Assembly: GCA_010672925.1 (NCBI GenBank)
Contig: JAAHFP010000032.1
Coordinates: 1-64,000 of the forward strand
Source of the DNA: Symploca sp. SIO1C2
Lineage (GTDB): Bacteria > Cyanobacteriota > Cyanobacteriia > Cyanobacteriales > Coleofasciculaceae
DNA length: 64,000 nucleotides
Direction: 5' to 3'
The position numbers and the translations under genes were made by a program. The notes beneath the pieces were generated by a model that was not told where the DNA came from, searched no databases, and saw nothing but the letters and a program-made list of their open reading frames with translations. Positions within the stretch are counted from its first letter, which is position 1; each line of letters opens with the position of its first letter. Shown here in pieces: positions 1 to 8,190 of the stretch.

Positions 1-62
1 TGGGGGAGCTGAGGGAGCTGAGGGAGCTGAGGGAGCTGAGGGAGCTGAGGGAGCTGGGGGAG
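1..62. repeat. Short tandem repeat, 9-bp unit GGGAGCTGA
   Basis: About six near-perfect copies of a 9-bp unit (GGGAGCTGA) fill the left edge of the window. The array lies just past the end of the truncated protease ORF and is one of many short tandem arrays in this window. Related CTTCCTCAG-type units recur near 4301-4341 and 62689-62725. The window edge cuts it, so its full length is unknown. Confidence 0.9.
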
Positions 63-94
63 AAGAGAGAACTTATAATGTTTGGGCACAAAGC

Positions 95-409
95 TCAAGA
101 AATCCCACCCAAAATTTCGTTCACCCCCCCAGAGGCACCGGTATCGAATAACATTTCAAAGGTTTTTGTGCCATTAAAAGTCACATCAACTACAGGAATG
201 TTAGATTCTCTACGTTTGATCAGAACTTGCAGCCTCCCATTTCCAGGTGTTCCGAGACCACAAAGTTCCCCAAGGTCGATAACATTACCATTGTCATCGG
301 TCATAAAACATGGTATGGCTTCTTGGGAGTGGGCGACTGTAGGAATAAAGAAAACTCCTGCGATCGCAATTAACCTTGTCAGTAGCTGTTTTGGTAAATA
401 TTGTTTCAC
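95..409 (-). pseudogene. Truncated retropepsin-like aspartyl protease, N-terminal fragment
   Basis: The GTG-started ORF (104 aa) opens with a signal peptide (positive start, hydrophobic stretch about residues 10-24, likely cleavage after AHS). It then reads into a strand ending in LFDTGASG, the catalytic Asp motif of retropepsin-like proteases. Full-length relatives continue for roughly 100 residues beyond DTGAS, but here the frame ends about 12 codons later. A run of seven G lies immediately after the DTGAS codons, and tandem repeats follow. I infer an N-terminal remnant of an exported protease, truncated by frameshift or repeat insertion. A very small secreted peptide is less likely. Confidence 0.55.
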
Positions 410-469
410 GGAAATATAGTTTTTCTCATTACTCGTTATGAAGGAAAGAAACAGGCAAAACTTTTTTCC

Positions 470-502
470 CTTCTGCCTTCTGCCCTCTGCCTTCTGCCTT
501 TC
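470..502. repeat. CTGCCTT-type short tandem repeat
   Basis: Four imperfect 7-bp units (TTCTGCC and CTCTGCC) lie just beyond the 3' end of the lipoprotein gene. The same unit appears at 26167-26200, inside a coding sequence, and as its complement at 28773-28800. Confidence 0.8.
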
Positions 503-510
503 TTCAAAGT

Positions 511-1437
511 TTAACGCTTTTTGCTGGAGCTAGAAGACTTTCTACTACTAGATTTGTTACTACCAAAGCTAGAGGAAGATTTTTTCGAGGCTTTAGTTTT
601 TTGTTTGGTTTGGCTAGACTTTTTCAAATTGCTGTTACTATAACCAGAACCTGTTGCTTTAGTACCAGAGGATAATGGAGCAGATTTGGTAGTAGTTGAT
701 TTGTGACTAGTTGTAGGTTTGGTTGTGGTGGTAGTTGTTTTGTTATTAGTTGTAGGTTTGGTCTTGGTTGCTGTTGATTTACGTAGTTCGCCCGATGTCC
801 GCAACTGATTGTTCTTTACAGCAGGTGGTTGGGTTTTGTGGTTTTGCTCGTATTTAGCAACTGCTTCCTGATAGGTTGGAGCATGGTAGCCTCTACCAAG
901 TACTACTCCTTGTTGATATACCGGTGGTACATAGTAATAAGGCTGATGATAGTCAAAATCAATATCAATCTCTAGCTCGTTGTCATTATCGAAGGGTTCC
1001 CAGTAAGTTGATTCCTGCCTCACAATAACGTTTTCTGCACCATTGATTTGTTCGGTAACTGCATGGATGTACTCAATCTGGAAATCTGGACTCAAATGCA
1101 AAATAGCTTGGTTATTTTGCATTTGGAGATAACTCTGCTTCCCTGTCTTGGTTTCCGCTGCCGTCAATGGCATCATTTTTAACTTGGTTGTACTGAAAAC
1201 TGGGGGAGTGGCATTGAACAAAAATAAGCTATATTGCCCATTGGCATCGTTATAAGTCGCTTGCTTGAGGGGATAGTTCCCATTTGCTAGCCTTGCCTGA
1301 GTTGATACAGTGTTAGCCCTTTGCTGTCTAGGAACTTGATAGGTATTATTTGGCTGACAGCCTAAGGTTGTCCCACAGAGAGCCAAGCCTAGTACAACGG
1401 GAGTAAATTTGCGCAACGTAGTCAATGGCGTAATCAT
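511..1437 (-). CDS. Putative exported lipoprotein with low-complexity Thr/Ser/Lys tail
   Basis: A 308-residue protein from the ATG at 1437; a TTG three codons upstream is a poorer start. Residues about 10-27 form a hydrophobic signal segment ending LCGTTLGC, an imperfect lipobox, so it is probably a lipid-anchored or secreted protein. The central part (about 60-180) is an unrecognised domain with an acidic patch (DNDNELEIDIDFD) and Tyr/Pro-rich stretches. The C-terminal third is low complexity: Thr/Lys repeats, then a Ser/Lys tail ending SSSSSKKR, probably disordered and cationic. No enzymatic motif was seen. It is monocistronic, and the CTGCC repeat lies just past its stop. Function unknown. 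Confidence 0.75.
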   Translation of the reverse strand: MITPLTTLRKFTPVVLGLALCGTTLGCQPNNTYQVPRQQRANTVSTQARLANGNYPLKQATYNDANGQYSLFLFNATPPVFSTTKLKMMPLTAAETKTGKQSYLQMQNNQAILHLSPDFQIEYIHAVTEQINGAENVIVRQESTYWEPFDNDNELEIDIDFDYHQPYYYVPPVYQQGVVLGRGYHAPTYQEAVAKYEQNHKTQPPAVKNNQLRTSGELRKSTATKTKPTTNNKTTTTTTKPTTSHKSTTTKSAPLSSGTKATGSGYSNSNLKKSSQTKQKTKASKKSSSSFGSNKSSSRKSSSSSKKR

Positions 1438-1573
1438 CGCCCTCAAATAATTGTTCTTAACTACCTATCATTATAGTTTTGGTTTTCTGGTTCGCCATTG
1501 TGCTAGCCCTCAATCACATATTTGTTAACACAGAAGAGATAAGTAAAGAGTTAATTCTGGCTTGAAGAAGACA

Positions 1574-2743
1574 TTACAGACTAAATCTTGATAAAGAAAA
1601 AGCTGAAATGTCAAAGTCCGTCTTTTGGTTAAGAGCTAATTCTGTCAAAATTTGCCCAATCGTGGCAGAATGTTTAAACCCATGTCCAGAACAAGGTGAG
1701 GCTACAAGTATTTGTGGATGTCCAGGTATAGTATCGAGAACAAATCCATAGTCAGGAGTCACGGTATACAGACAAGCCGCAGATTTAATACAGTTGTTTT
1801 TGATTTTAAGGTGCTTACTAATTTGTTTAAAGCACTGCTCTATCTCATCAGCTGAAACATTTCTGTCAATGGTGTCAACCGTACAATCATCAAAAAATTG
1901 CTCAATTCCTATCTTAATACCGCCATGTTCACCATCAATCCCAGGAAATCCATAGAACAATTCTTCCGCTGTTTCCCCCAGCCTGATATAAATAGGACAA
2001 TGTTCAGGTGAAACAGTCTCGTAAGGTAGTTCCTGCTCAAACCACAACATAATTTGTCTGTAAGCTTTAAAAAACTTTTTGTAAGATTCTGGCAGAAGTT
2101 CACTCACCCAAGCACCAGCTGCGATAATTGCAGATTCAGCTTCCCAGGTATCAGTGTTGGTTTTGACGACAACACCATCATTGTTAGAGTTAGGCTCAAT
2201 ACTGACTACTTTTTGATTTAGTTGTAACTCTACACCATTTTCCTTGGCCAGCTTTAGTTGAGTTTTAATACATTTTTCTGGCTTCAGTAATCCTGCACCT
2301 GGCTCAAAATAGCCAATCTCAGTTCCTTGATAATGAAACTGCGGATATCGTTTTTGCATTTCTTGACAATCAAGAACCTGGTGCTCAATGCCAAATTCTT
2401 TGGCGGCAGCAACTGTTACCTCAAGAAAAGATAGAGATCCATGAACTGGTGCATTGTTGAGGTTAGTGCCAAAAATTAGACCACCACAAGCTTGAAAAAG
2501 CTCAATATTAGCTTTTGATTCTAGTTCCCTCCAGATTTGGTGAGAACGGAGTACAAGTGGTACATAATGCCTACCTTCACCAATAGCTTGGCGAGTAATT
2601 CTGGTATCACCATGGGAAGAGCCAAGGGTGTGTGGAGGTTGAAACTGGTCTATCCCTAGAACTTTTTTATTAGTTGCAGAAAGTTGATAAGCAGTAGCAC
2701 TTCCCACTGCTCCCAGACCTACTATAATTACATCATATAACAT
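1574..2743 (-). CDS. FAD-dependent amine oxidase, sarcosine/N-methyltryptophan oxidase family
   Basis: About 389 aa from the ATG at 2743; the frame is open back to a TTG at 2782. The N-terminus YDVIIVGLGAVGSATA is a Rossmann GxGxxG dinucleotide site, followed by LGIDQ and SSHGDTRITRQ, characteristic of monomeric sarcosine oxidase (SolA/MSOX) flavoproteins that bind FAD covalently. The C-terminus has CLYTVTPDYGFVLD and SPCSGHGFKHSATIG, where the family has the flavin-linking Cys and the final FAD-binding Gly-rich segment. The predicted reaction is oxidative demethylation or deamination of a small secondary amine, producing peroxide. The upstream esterase frame reads directly into it (stop 2779), so the two are probably co-transcribed. 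The substrate cannot be read from sequence. Confidence 0.85.
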   Translation of the reverse strand: MLYDVIIVGLGAVGSATAYQLSATNKKVLGIDQFQPPHTLGSSHGDTRITRQAIGEGRHYVPLVLRSHQIWRELESKANIELFQACGGLIFGTNLNNAPVHGSLSFLEVTVAAAKEFGIEHQVLDCQEMQKRYPQFHYQGTEIGYFEPGAGLLKPEKCIKTQLKLAKENGVELQLNQKVVSIEPNSNNDGVVVKTNTDTWEAESAIIAAGAWVSELLPESYKKFFKAYRQIMLWFEQELPYETVSPEHCPIYIRLGETAEELFYGFPGIDGEHGGIKIGIEQFFDDCTVDTIDRNVSADEIEQCFKQISKHLKIKNNCIKSAACLYTVTPDYGFVLDTIPGHPQILVASPCSGHGFKHSATIGQILTELALNQKTDFDISAFSLSRFSL

Positions 2744-2778
2744 GTTCATTTTAAATTTTAGATTTTTTCTCTTACTTT

Positions 2779-3690
2779 TCAAGTACCAAAAAAGATGCTT
2801 AGTACTTTATCCATTCGCTCAGACCAAGATTCTTCGGTATGTTGTCCCATAAGATCTTCTACAACAAATAGATCTTCGTTTTCTTGATAACCAAAGTCTT
2901 GTACTAATAACTCCTGCATTTCACGACCCCTTGCTGTAGCACGTTCTTCAATAAATGTATTATGAAAACCACCTTCTCGTACTAAACCCCAGTCTAAGTA
3001 AATTTTTAAACGCTGGTTAGGATTTTGCAGTGTTTTATAAGCAGTATAAATAAGTTCTGACTCTTTGAGGGAACCGTGAAAAGGTCCAAACAGCTCAAAC
3101 AAAGAAACATCTATAGTTGAATCTAAGCCTACCCAAAATGAGGGAGAAAGTGCTGCTACACAACCAAATTGCTCAGGGTATTGGGTAGCAGTATAAAAAG
3201 CAGCCAATCCGCCGTGGGATGAGCCTACAATTATTGTTTTGTCAGCAGCGGTAATAGTTCTGTAGTTGTCATCAATAAACCCTTTAACCGAATGAGCTAG
3301 GTAGCTAGCATAGTTAGATAAACCACCCCAATCATGGTTCCACACAGGGGCATGAGTATATTCATAATCTCGGTTAAGGGGACAAATCGCAACCACTATC
3401 ACCTTACGAATCTGATTTCTAAGATACAGCCTAGTCACTACCTGAGCCATATTCCAGGTTTTATCATAAGCTCCTCCTGGAAAAAAAGCAGTATCACCAT
3501 CATTCATATAAATTACTGGGTAACTTTCCTGACTCACTTCATAGTCCCGTGGCAGAAAAATATGAATTTTACGTGGCTCCTCGTCCGAACCTGCTACCTG
3601 GAAACTATCGTAAGTATGAAAAAATCCTCCCCAGTGCCCTTGATCATGGAACCAAGCCTCCTGCCCACCCTTTGTAAATTTATCAGCCAT
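2779..3690 (-). CDS. Alpha/beta-hydrolase esterase, enterochelin esterase-like (Fes/IroE/esterase D family)
   Basis: 303 aa from the ATG at 3690; the frame extends upstream to 3837 but would then overlap the divergent gene. The sequence has KIHIFLPRDY, YPVIYMNDGD, a GSSHGG nucleophile elbow with Ser at the centre, LSPSFWVG after it, and a late His in GQHTEESW. This is the catalytic set of the putative esterase family that includes enterochelin esterase. It is expected to be cytosolic and to cleave an ester or small peptide conjugate. It precedes the sarcosine-oxidase-like gene with essentially no gap (TGA at 2781-2779), which suggests one two-gene operon acting on a related metabolite. The substrate is unknown. 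Confidence 0.8.
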   Translation of the reverse strand: MADKFTKGGQEAWFHDQGHWGGFFHTYDSFQVAGSDEEPRKIHIFLPRDYEVSQESYPVIYMNDGDTAFFPGGAYDKTWNMAQVVTRLYLRNQIRKVIVVAICPLNRDYEYTHAPVWNHDWGGLSNYASYLAHSVKGFIDDNYRTITAADKTIIVGSSHGGLAAFYTATQYPEQFGCVAALSPSFWVGLDSTIDVSLFELFGPFHGSLKESELIYTAYKTLQNPNQRLKIYLDWGLVREGGFHNTFIEERATARGREMQELLVQDFGYQENEDLFVVEDLMGQHTEESWSERMDKVLSIFFGT

Positions 3691-3813
3691 GTGTGTTGAA
3701 TATTTTTCTAGATTTGATGAAATTAACCAATTATTTTGAGCTCCAAGTTTATATACTATTTGATTAGGAACCCTTCTTTGTTCAAGATAGTAAGCCAAAC
3801 TCAGGAATCGACT

Positions 3814-4071
3814 ATGCCAGACCCCATCATGTTCCAAGAGGATGCCTATGTAGTTCTCGAAACTAACCAGCCAGAAGTCTTTATGACAGCAGACGAGCTA
3901 CTGGAAAAACTAACAGTAATCTTAGCTGCTCGGCAGGAAGATTTACCCAGAGAATTACAACATTTGACTTCTGTGGAAGAGCAAGCTAAGTACTTGATGG
4001 AAAATTCCTGCGATTTGGATGTCGAGCCTGGAGAGTATTTACAGTGGTATGTTGTCCGATTAGAAAAATAA
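3814..4071 (+). CDS. CRR7-like NDH-1 assembly/accessory protein
   Basis: An 85-residue protein from ATG 3814 (MPDPIMFQEDAYVV); the frame is open further upstream, but the conserved region begins here. The core EVFMTADELLEKL...LPRELQ...AKYLMENSCDLDVEPGEYLQWYVVRLEK resembles the small chlororespiratory reduction 7 (CRR7) family of cyanobacteria and chloroplasts, where it supports the NAD(P)H dehydrogenase complex. It is acidic, with no membrane segment, and divergent from the esterase gene. The assignment rests on my memory of the family pattern. A profile search against the CRR7 Pfam family would settle it. Confidence 0.55.
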   Translation: MPDPIMFQEDAYVVLETNQPEVFMTADELLEKLTVILAARQEDLPRELQHLTSVEEQAKYLMENSCDLDVEPGEYLQWYVVRLEK

Positions 4072-4090
4072 GAATTTTTGTTTGTTGTTT

Positions 4091-4140
4091 GGGGATGGGG
4101 AATTGGGAATTGGGAATTGGGAATTGGGAATTGGGAATGG
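4091..4140. repeat. GGGAATT heptanucleotide tandem repeat
   Basis: About six copies of the 7-bp unit GGGAATT run directly into ATGGTGACAAGTCAAG, one end of the dispersed element described at 62559-62761. Sequence up to about 4300 shares short blocks with that element (TGTCAACTCC, CCCTATATATGG, GTATTCCTCTTCC), then passes into CTTCCTCAG repeats. The 300-bp spacer to the next gene is therefore repeat-derived. Confidence 0.85.
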
Positions 4141-4300
4141 TGACAAGTCAAGCTATTGCCTACTGCACCAGCGAAGCTGATCTGTTTGCAGCACCGCTTG
4201 CGCTATCGCGTATTTTGTCAACTCCCACATATAAAGGAAGAGACATTAACAAAACCCTATATATGGAAATAACTAAGGAATCAGAAAAAATGTATTCCTC

Positions 4301-4341
4301 TTCCCCAGCTTCCTCAGCTTCCTCAGCTCCCTCAGCTCCCC
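4301..4341. repeat. CTTCCTCAG 9-bp tandem repeat
   Basis: Four to five imperfect copies of CTTCCTCAG or CTCCCTCAG lie just past the stop of the DUF2854 gene. The unit is the complement of the array at 1-62 and matches that inside the element at 62559-62761. Confidence 0.8.
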
Positions 4342-4374
4342 TATCTCCCTTTTCTCCCCATCTCCCCACACTCC

Positions 4375-4929
4375 TTATTGGGGTGCTGCAATCATCGCTA
4401 CATCAACCTGCTCTTCCTCCGGTTGTGTCAAATCTACTCGGATACCAGGGCCAAAAAACTTCTCAATCTTTTCTTGCTTTTGTTGCCAAGTATCCAAATC
4501 CATTAGAGGTGAGGCAAATTCCAGCACTAAAGTATAGGCTCCATCCACTTCAGTTTCTCGTAAACCTATTAATACAGGTCTTTCCTCATCTGTCGGTGAT
4601 AGTCCCAAACGCTCCAGGGATTCATCAAGATGAGCTTGTTGACCATAACGATACCGCATTACGTCTTCGCGGATTTGGTTTTGTGTGGGGGTTGCTTGGC
4701 TCTTTCGGAGTTCCTCTACTGCAGGAGTTGTTGGCTGGCTGAAGTTTACAGGCTTTAACTCCGAAGCTTTCAGGGCAAGACCTCCGAGTAATAGAGGAAT
4801 CCCATAGAAGAATCCTACTAGATTCAATGTTGCTTGCTCAGTGGCGTAGGCAATAAAACCCATCAGGGTGAGGGAGCCTCCGATAACTAAGCCTAATGTT
4901 CCCAGAGAAGTTCGAGGTAAGATTTTCAC
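4375..4929 (-). CDS. DUF2854 membrane protein (cyanobacterial/plastid family)
   Basis: 184 aa, GTG start at 4929. Two adjacent hydrophobic segments (about residues 8-28 and 36-52) form a membrane hairpin. A soluble domain follows with RYRYGQQAHLDESLERLGLSPTDEERPVLIGLRE and FFGPGIRVDL, which I recognise as the DUF2854 family conserved in cyanobacteria and plants. No catalytic motif is visible and no role is assigned. It is probably anchored in the thylakoid or plasma membrane with the C-terminal domain exposed. It is monocistronic. Confidence 0.75.
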   Translation of the reverse strand: MKILPRTSLGTLGLVIGGSLTLMGFIAYATEQATLNLVGFFYGIPLLLGGLALKASELKPVNFSQPTTPAVEELRKSQATPTQNQIREDVMRYRYGQQAHLDESLERLGLSPTDEERPVLIGLRETEVDGAYTLVLEFASPLMDLDTWQQKQEKIEKFFGPGIRVDLTQPEEEQVDVAMIAAPQ

Positions 4930-5044
4930 TACAGTATCCGGATTTAAATAACTTTATCAAATTATCAAATGTGGGAATTTGGGGAAATAGTCAAAATCAA
5001 AGTGTTTCCCATTCAAGCCCACTCTGATATTGTAGAAAAAGTTG

Positions 5045-5066
5045 GAACAGGCATCCTGCCTGTCCT
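5045..5066. repeat. Dispersed palindromic repeat with CAGGCA/TGCCTG stem
   Basis: GGAACAGGCATCCTGCCTGTCC forms a hairpin with a CAGGCA/TGCCTG stem. Relatives occur at 19960-19984, 20021-20040, 20679-20705, 23381-23402 and 39355-39375. This copy sits immediately upstream of the chorismate mutase start, in its likely 5' leader. Confidence 0.8.
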
Positions 5067-5077
5067 TGTCTAAGCGA

Positions 5078-5719
5078 ATGAGAAAATATTGGTTGCTCAC
5101 AATAACGCTAATGTTATTGCTGAGTGCGTATCTTGCTAATCCCCTAGCTTATCACTTACCTATCTCTTACTCACAGGTAGGAGCTACAGAACTGTCGAAT
5201 CCTGTAGCCAGCTGTTATTCTGAGGGAGTTGTTGCGGCTAATCGACTATGGTGTCTGCTTTATGAGCGAGAAAAGCTGATGAAGGAAGTGGCGGCTAATA
5301 AATATCAGTATCAGCAAAAGAAGCCGATTTACGATGGTGCGCGGGAACTTGAGGTACTCAGTAAGGTTGCAGACAATGCTCAAAAAAAGCAGCTTCCTGT
5401 CAGAGATGTGCAACTATACGCTCAAATCGTTATGGATGTTTCCCGCCAAATTCAGCAGCATTGGTTTGATGTGTGGGAAGAACAAGAAAGCTTGCCACCT
5501 ACCCTCTCACTTCATCAAATTAGAGAACGGATTGATCAAATCGATACAGCTATTCTAGATAGTTTTGTGTTATTGAGGGATAATGGATCCATTACCTTGC
5601 AGCAATTGCAGGATGGATTAAGAGAATCATTTGCTGATTTAGAGGGAATTCAACCTAGTCAAGATCCCACGCTGTTTACTGATTTACTCGCTAAGGTTAT
5701 CTTGAGAATTGAGAATTGA
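5078..5719 (+). CDS. Secreted (AroQ gamma-type) chorismate mutase
   Basis: 213 aa from ATG 5078. The frame is open upstream to 5042, but that stretch is the palindromic repeat. Residues about 4-25 form a signal peptide or anchor. The mature part is all-helical: ANRLWCLLYEREKLMKEVAANKYQYQQKKPIYDGARELEVLSKVADNAQKK has the pattern of AroQ-gamma helix 1 (ER...LM..VA..K) and the following D...RE. Later QIVMDVSRQIQQ supplies the helix with the Q/E catalytic position. The predicted reaction is chorismate to prephenate in the periplasm, a site whose physiological role is unclear. A GAGAATT tandem repeat (5703-5731) overlaps and follows its stop. Confidence 0.75.
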   Translation: MRKYWLLTITLMLLLSAYLANPLAYHLPISYSQVGATELSNPVASCYSEGVVAANRLWCLLYEREKLMKEVAANKYQYQQKKPIYDGARELEVLSKVADNAQKKQLPVRDVQLYAQIVMDVSRQIQQHWFDVWEEQESLPPTLSLHQIRERIDQIDTAILDSFVLLRDNGSITLQQLQDGLRESFADLEGIQPSQDPTLFTDLLAKVILRIEN

Positions 5720-5731
5720 GAATTGAGAATT
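5703..5731. repeat. GAGAATT tandem repeat at a gene end
   Basis: Four copies of a 7-bp GAGAATT unit overlap the last codons of the chorismate mutase gene (ending ILRIEN) and its stop. The natural C-terminus may therefore have been altered by repeat spread. The remaining 190 bp to the methyltransferase gene show no gene. Confidence 0.75.
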
Positions 5732-5920
5732 TCAAGTGCGATCGCATTGTAATATTGTGGCCAAATCTAACATGCTATTGTGCGATAAGCTTTGCTGCTG
5801 ACGTAGGCAATCGCTTACCTTAAGGCGGGTTTGGCAGGAAAGTTTCTGTGATAATGGGATAGGTTATACCTAAATTTTACTTTGGGATTCTCCTGCACCA
5901 AAAATACTCCCTGTTGCCTT

Positions 5921-6910
5921 TCACAAAAATGCGAGCTGCTTATATTTAAATGAATCGACTTTTGCTAAGGCATCTTTAATTGCTCCTGCCACTGCTTGCG
6001 ATACTAGGGGAGGAAACGCATTCCCAATCTGCCGATACTGTGCAGTTTTGCCCCCTTTGAAAATCCAGTCATCGGGGAATGTTTGCAGCCTAGCTACCAT
6101 ACGGATTGTTAATCGAGGTAATTTGTCAAGCGGATCGATGGCACTAGGTGGTGCATCAGCGATTCCCTTACCATCTATTCCCAAATTTGCCCATTGCTTT
6201 TTCGCTCTAGTAGGGCCAAGATCTGCTCCGCCATGTTTTTTAGAACCTCCTACTAAAGTTGGAGCAATGGACTGTGCTTTAACAATCCACTTTTGGGCTC
6301 CTAACCATCCACACTCTTTGATTAAGTCACCTATGGTATCCGCAACGGTTGGACAATTTGTTGAACCCTCAGGCCATGTAAAGAAAGGTGCGTACTCTTT
6401 TTGAAGTGCAATGAGAATGAATCTGGGGCGTAATTGGGGAACACCATAATCAGAGGCGTTTAACACCCTCCAATCTACGACAAATCCCATAAGCGACATT
6501 TGCCTGAGAAGCTCAGTCCGATAATCAGCAAACTTCTTACAAGAGAATCCACGAACATTCTCCAACATAACGGCTTTTGGTTGTACTTCCTCTATTAGCC
6601 TCAGAGCATCAGGAAATAGATCCCTCTCATCTTGTGCTCCTTCTTGTTTCCCTGCAATAGAAAATGGTGGACAAGGTACACCTCCAGCAAAAAGGTCTAC
6701 TCCTTGACACAAGTTTAGATCAAGCGACCTAATATCAGATAATTGTGGGTTCCAATGGGGTCGATTGTGCATCAATGTTGCATGGGCATGGGCATCGTTG
6801 TCATAAGCAGCAAGATGATGGAATCCTGCTCTTTCAAGACCCAGAGCCATACCTCCAGCTCCAGAGCAGATCTCAAGACACTTCAATCTACCTGTCGCAA
6901 TGTCTTCCAT
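5921..6910 (-). CDS. DNA (cytosine-5)-methyltransferase, orphan
   Basis: 329 aa, ATG at 6910. The m5C-methyltransferase motifs appear in order: motif I LEICSGAGGMALGLERAG (about 12-30, AdoMet site), motif IV GGVPCPPFS with catalytic Cys80, motif VI ENVRGF, motif VIII (RPRFILIAL), a target-recognition stretch about 195-260, and motifs IX-X ending RQIGNAFPPLVSQAVA. It methylates C5 of cytosine in a specific DNA site, which cannot be read here. No restriction enzyme is recognisable beside it. The 75-codon ORF at 7066 on the opposite strand is the only neighbour. It is probably a solitary methylase used for regulation or protection. Confidence 0.92.
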   Translation of the reverse strand: MEDIATGRLKCLEICSGAGGMALGLERAGFHHLAAYDNDAHAHATLMHNRPHWNPQLSDIRSLDLNLCQGVDLFAGGVPCPPFSIAGKQEGAQDERDLFPDALRLIEEVQPKAVMLENVRGFSCKKFADYRTELLRQMSLMGFVVDWRVLNASDYGVPQLRPRFILIALQKEYAPFFTWPEGSTNCPTVADTIGDLIKECGWLGAQKWIVKAQSIAPTLVGGSKKHGGADLGPTRAKKQWANLGIDGKGIADAPPSAIDPLDKLPRLTIRMVARLQTFPDDWIFKGGKTAQYRQIGNAFPPLVSQAVAGAIKDALAKVDSFKYKQLAFL

Positions 6911-7065
6911 AAGAACCTTAAACTACTGCAACGAATGTTATTTACTAAACTAGTTTAAATGTACTATATTTTCTGTTGCTGTACAAGCGGTAGCTAAAAT
7001 AACGTCGGCGTTTGTAATTCTTTAGAGGCTAAACTTAATCCAAGACTCTAGGAACTGTCAAAACT

Positions 7066-7293
7066 TTGGATACTCAGCTAGATAGTTTGTTTACTATTTT
7101 AACCTCTATTGAAAATTTTGAAGATCGCTATGCCACAGTAATTCCGGATGCGCGAGATTATGTGATTGATGCGGAAAGAATGGGCAGAACAACACTTGCT
7201 GAGGCAGAGAAATTGGACTTGCCTGAAGAACAACAAGGTGAAACAGTAGCTATATCAAGGCTCAAGCAGGGTTGTCACCTCCTGAAGCCTTGA
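7066..7293 (+). CDS. Hypothetical small ORF, possibly a gene fragment
   Basis: 75 codons from a TTG (no upstream ATG in frame), giving an acidic, mainly helical sequence (SIENFEDRYATVIPDARDYVIDAERMGRTT...). I do not recognise it. It lies divergently upstream of the methyltransferase and converges on the patatin-like gene with an 8-bp gap. It could be a remnant of a methylase partner or a genuine small protein. The lack of a standard start lowers confidence. Confidence 0.3.
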   Translation: MDTQLDSLFTILTSIENFEDRYATVIPDARDYVIDAERMGRTTLAEAEKLDLPEEQQGETVAISRLKQGCHLLKP

Positions 7294-7301
7294 TCTTTAC
7301 T

Positions 7302-8174
7302 TTACAAATAACTTCTCAGATGTTTAGCAATAAATTCTTCGCCTTTTTCTTGACCATGTTTATAGACAGCATGTAGACCTTGCTCAGTTGCACTAGTAAA
7401 ATCTACACCCAAATCTTTGGGCTCTACATCCGGTTTAATAATATAAATCGGCACATTTTCCCAAGTAGTCGGAATCGGAACAGTTCTAAATAAATCTTGG
7501 TACAATTCACCTGGTTCGGTAGCCACTGCAATTACTTCATCATATCCCAATTGAGCTAGCTCTATGGCTGGACAAGAGCAGCTATAGGAAGCGTCAATAT
7601 AGGGTTGTCCATTCACCCAGGCAGGAATATCCCACGCATGTAACATTCTTGTAGACGCATAAGCTACTTCGTCAAAGTTGTTTGCATCTAGTTGCAGTCC
7701 ATCCTGAGAGGCAGCACTATCGAATAAGTGAGTCATAAGATGCTGATCTACCCAAGTTCGATCGCCTCGCGCAGCAGAAAGCAATAATCGGCGGCCTAGT
7801 CGTCTTGCCTTATCCCCTTGTGTTTCTTGGGCACCTTCTGGCGTAACTACAGCACTAGCCGCAATAATCAAGCGTGGTGTATCTGGCAAAAATAAGTGCT
7901 CACACAACATAGGACCATATTCAGTGATGCTCTGGAGAACTGCTTCACTCATATTACCGCCTGAATGTTGTAAAAAATTTAGTGCTTTACACCAGTACTC
8001 AACACCAACCTCTCTGGCTTTACCGATGGTAGCGCAGGCTGTTGATAAAGTTGAAGATGATGCTCCACCATAAACATCAGCATGGACATTTGATGATTCA
8101 AAAGCACTTAACACGCCATGAACAAATACGCCTTTAAAAGTACCTGATGCGCAAGCAATACCAAGGGATTTCAT
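7302..8174 (-). CDS. Patatin-like acyl hydrolase with non-canonical motifs, last gene of the lipid operon
   Basis: 290 aa, ATG at 8174, with GGAG upstream. The order of elements is patatin-like. An N-terminal strand and glycine turn (IACASGTFKGVFVHGVL) sits where GGGxxG forms the oxyanion hole. GGASSSTLS replaces the GxSxG elbow, with Ser39 as predicted nucleophile and Ser in place of the last Gly. YIDASYSCSCP lies where DG(G/A) supplies the catalytic Asp (Asp194). The predicted role is hydrolysis or transfer of an acyl group. It follows the FAAL gene by 16 bp and probably shares its transcript. The altered oxyanion and elbow residues leave activity open. Confidence 0.65.
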   Translation of the reverse strand: MKSLGIACASGTFKGVFVHGVLSAFESSNVHADVYGGASSSTLSTACATIGKAREVGVEYWCKALNFLQHSGGNMSEAVLQSITEYGPMLCEHLFLPDTPRLIIAASAVVTPEGAQETQGDKARRLGRRLLLSAARGDRTWVDQHLMTHLFDSAASQDGLQLDANNFDEVAYASTRMLHAWDIPAWVNGQPYIDASYSCSCPAIELAQLGYDEVIAVATEPGELYQDLFRTVPIPTTWENVPIYIIKPDVEPKDLGVDFTSATEQGLHAVYKHGQEKGEEFIAKHLRSYL

Positions 8175-8190
8175 TGGTTACTTTACTCCT

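Noticed and set aside
4044-4742. 232-codon rightward frame
   Set aside because: Runs through GGGAATT and CTTCCTCAG repeats and then antisense to DUF2854; no family pattern.
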